Source of the DNA: JANXLS01 sp038227045
GTDB lineage: Bacteria > Planctomycetota > SZUA-567 > H5-PLA8
Direction: 5' to 3'
NCBI GenBank assembly: GCA_038227045.1
Contig: JBBRQD010000001.1
Span: 62,001-126,000 of the forward strand
DNA length: 64,000 nucleotides
Below are positions 63,229 through 64,000 of this stretch, in pieces. Below the pieces are notes generated by a model that worked only from the letters and a program-made list of their open reading frames with translations, had not been told where the DNA came from and ran no database searches. Positions within the stretch are counted from its first letter, which is position 1, and each line of letters opens with the position of its first letter. The position numbers and the translations under genes are program-made.

Positions 63229-63323
63229 TCACCGCAGAGAACGCAAAGGTACGCAAAGGACAACCTATAAATAAATACTTTCTTCTTGCTGTCCTTTGCG
63301 TACCTCTGCGCTCTCCGCGGTGA
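63229..63323. repeat. 33-base inverted repeat between rplY and pth
   Basis: Arms 63229-63261 (ACCGCAGAGAACGCAAAGG with flanks) and 63291-63323 match at 30 of 33; all three mismatches are transitions that keep G:U pairing in RNA. Confidence 0.9.
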
Positions 63324-63332
63324 ACAATTCCG

Positions 63333-64000
63333 TTACTTCTTCTTCTCTTCCTTCTTCGCATCGACCTTCGGGCCGCCTTCGACCGGGCCTTCTTCCTTCT
63401 TGGCCGTGAGCACCACGGGTTCGGTCGGCGCGCCTTCAACAGGTTCGGCCACTTCTTCGTGGCGCGGTTCGTGAACGGCGCAGATAACCAGGGCACCGTC
63501 GTCGAGCGCGTGCACACCTTCGGGCATCTTGACGTCGCGCACATGGATCATGGCGTCCAATTCCATCGACTCGACGTCGATGGTGATCTTGTCCGGAATC
63601 TGATTCGGCAGACATTCGATATGCAGCGTGTGCATTTCGTGATTCAGCAAACCACCCTTGGACGCGCCCTTCGGCACGCCTTTCAAAGCGACGCCGACGG
63701 CCAATCGCACTTTCTGGCCTTCTTTCAATTCATTGAAATCGACGTGCAGCGTGCTGTTGCCCAAATGATCGTATTGCACGTCCTTGATCAACGCCTGGCG
63801 ATCGCCGCCTTCCAGCTTCAACGTCACGACGCGCTGGCCGGACGCGAGCACCTTCACCCAGTCCTTCTCTTCAAGCGTCAAATTCGTGCCGGGCTTGCCT
63901 TCGCGATAAATGACCGCGGGCAGCAAATTCTGATTGCGCAGCCGCTTGGCCGCATGACGTCCCTTGGTTTCGCGCACAACTGCTTTCAATTCACGAGCCA
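63333..64000 (-). CDS. rplY: 50S ribosomal protein L25 (bL25, long CTC type), first base(s) outside window
   Basis: Reads from the right edge: RELKAVVRETKGRHAAKRLR, bL25 fold, then the TL5/CTC beta domain (LLNHEMHTLHIECLPNQIPD), and a Lys/Glu-rich tail. 218 residues from an in-frame TTG at 63989; however the frame is open to the edge as A-R-E-L-K-A, so the start is probably an ATG whose first base lies at 64001, one base outside. Heads the rplY-pth-rpsF block. Confidence 0.95.
   Translation of the reverse strand, partial: ARELKAVVRETKGRHAAKRLRNQNLLPAVIYREGKPGTNLTLEEKDWVKVLASGQRVVTLKLEGGDRQALIKDVQYDHLGNSTLHVDFNELKEGQKVRLAVGVALKGVPKGASKGGLLNHEMHTLHIECLPNQIPDKITIDVESMELDAMIHVRDVKMPEGVHALDDGALVICAVHEPRHEEVAEPVEGAPTEPVVLTAKKEEGPVEGGPKVDAKKEEKKK

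Overview
The window looks like a chromosomal segment of a Gram-negative member of the PVC superphylum, most likely Planctomycetota or a close relative. The evidence is a co-translated DUF1592/DUF1588-type cytochrome protein plus DUF1552 protein, a Rhodopirellula/Verrucomicrobium-type ECF sigma factor, formylglycine-generating-enzyme (FGE) domains fused to signalling modules, many secreted repeat proteins, and a full outer-membrane set (BamA, two OmpH/Skp proteins, LpxD). No rRNA, tRNA, CRISPR array, transposase or integrase was recognised. The sequence is moderately GC-rich and looks uniform by eye.

Left part (1-27 kb) is accessory and secretion-rich: a partial ECF sigma factor, a secreted sulfatase, a TIR-transmembrane-FGE receptor-like protein, then a minus-strand operon (multidomain heparinase/alginate-lyase-like protein, SGNH esterase, short-chain dehydrogenase) that looks like a polysaccharide-degradation unit. 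These are followed by the PSD1/DUF1552 pair, a 1723-residue secreted metalloprotease with many beta-sandwich repeats, a single-chain MmeI-like restriction-modification enzyme, and a Ser/Thr kinase fused to an FGE domain.

Middle part (26.5-52 kb) mixes housekeeping and envelope genes: trpF, rnhA, a beta carbonic anhydrase, proB, an FmdB zinc ribbon protein, rpmA, a group 4 glycosyltransferase with two membrane proteins, ileS, an AhpD-like protein, a membrane Ser/Thr kinase, nagA, an M48 peptidase, a FabG-like reductase, a TPR protein with a small lipoprotein, a SprT-like protease, a HEAT-repeat protein, msrPQ, a prenyltransferase-fold protein and a 716-residue periplasmic coiled coil.

Right part (52-64 kb) is one minus-strand core block: rplY-pth-rpsF-ssb-rpsR-rplI, then dnaB-bamA-ompH-ompH, then lpxD-hinT. 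Nearly every junction in this block holds a different inverted-repeat or phrase-repeat element.

The most interesting observations are the TIR-TM-FGE architecture at 2223-4121 and the dispersed intergenic hairpins. The hairpins form several families (TTAGGG-like, GCCGGC-like, CAGGTTT-like and longer unique-arm palindromes), and one supplies the last codons and stop of ileS. Coordinates are read by eye; family calls come from motif recognition and were not checked by database search.
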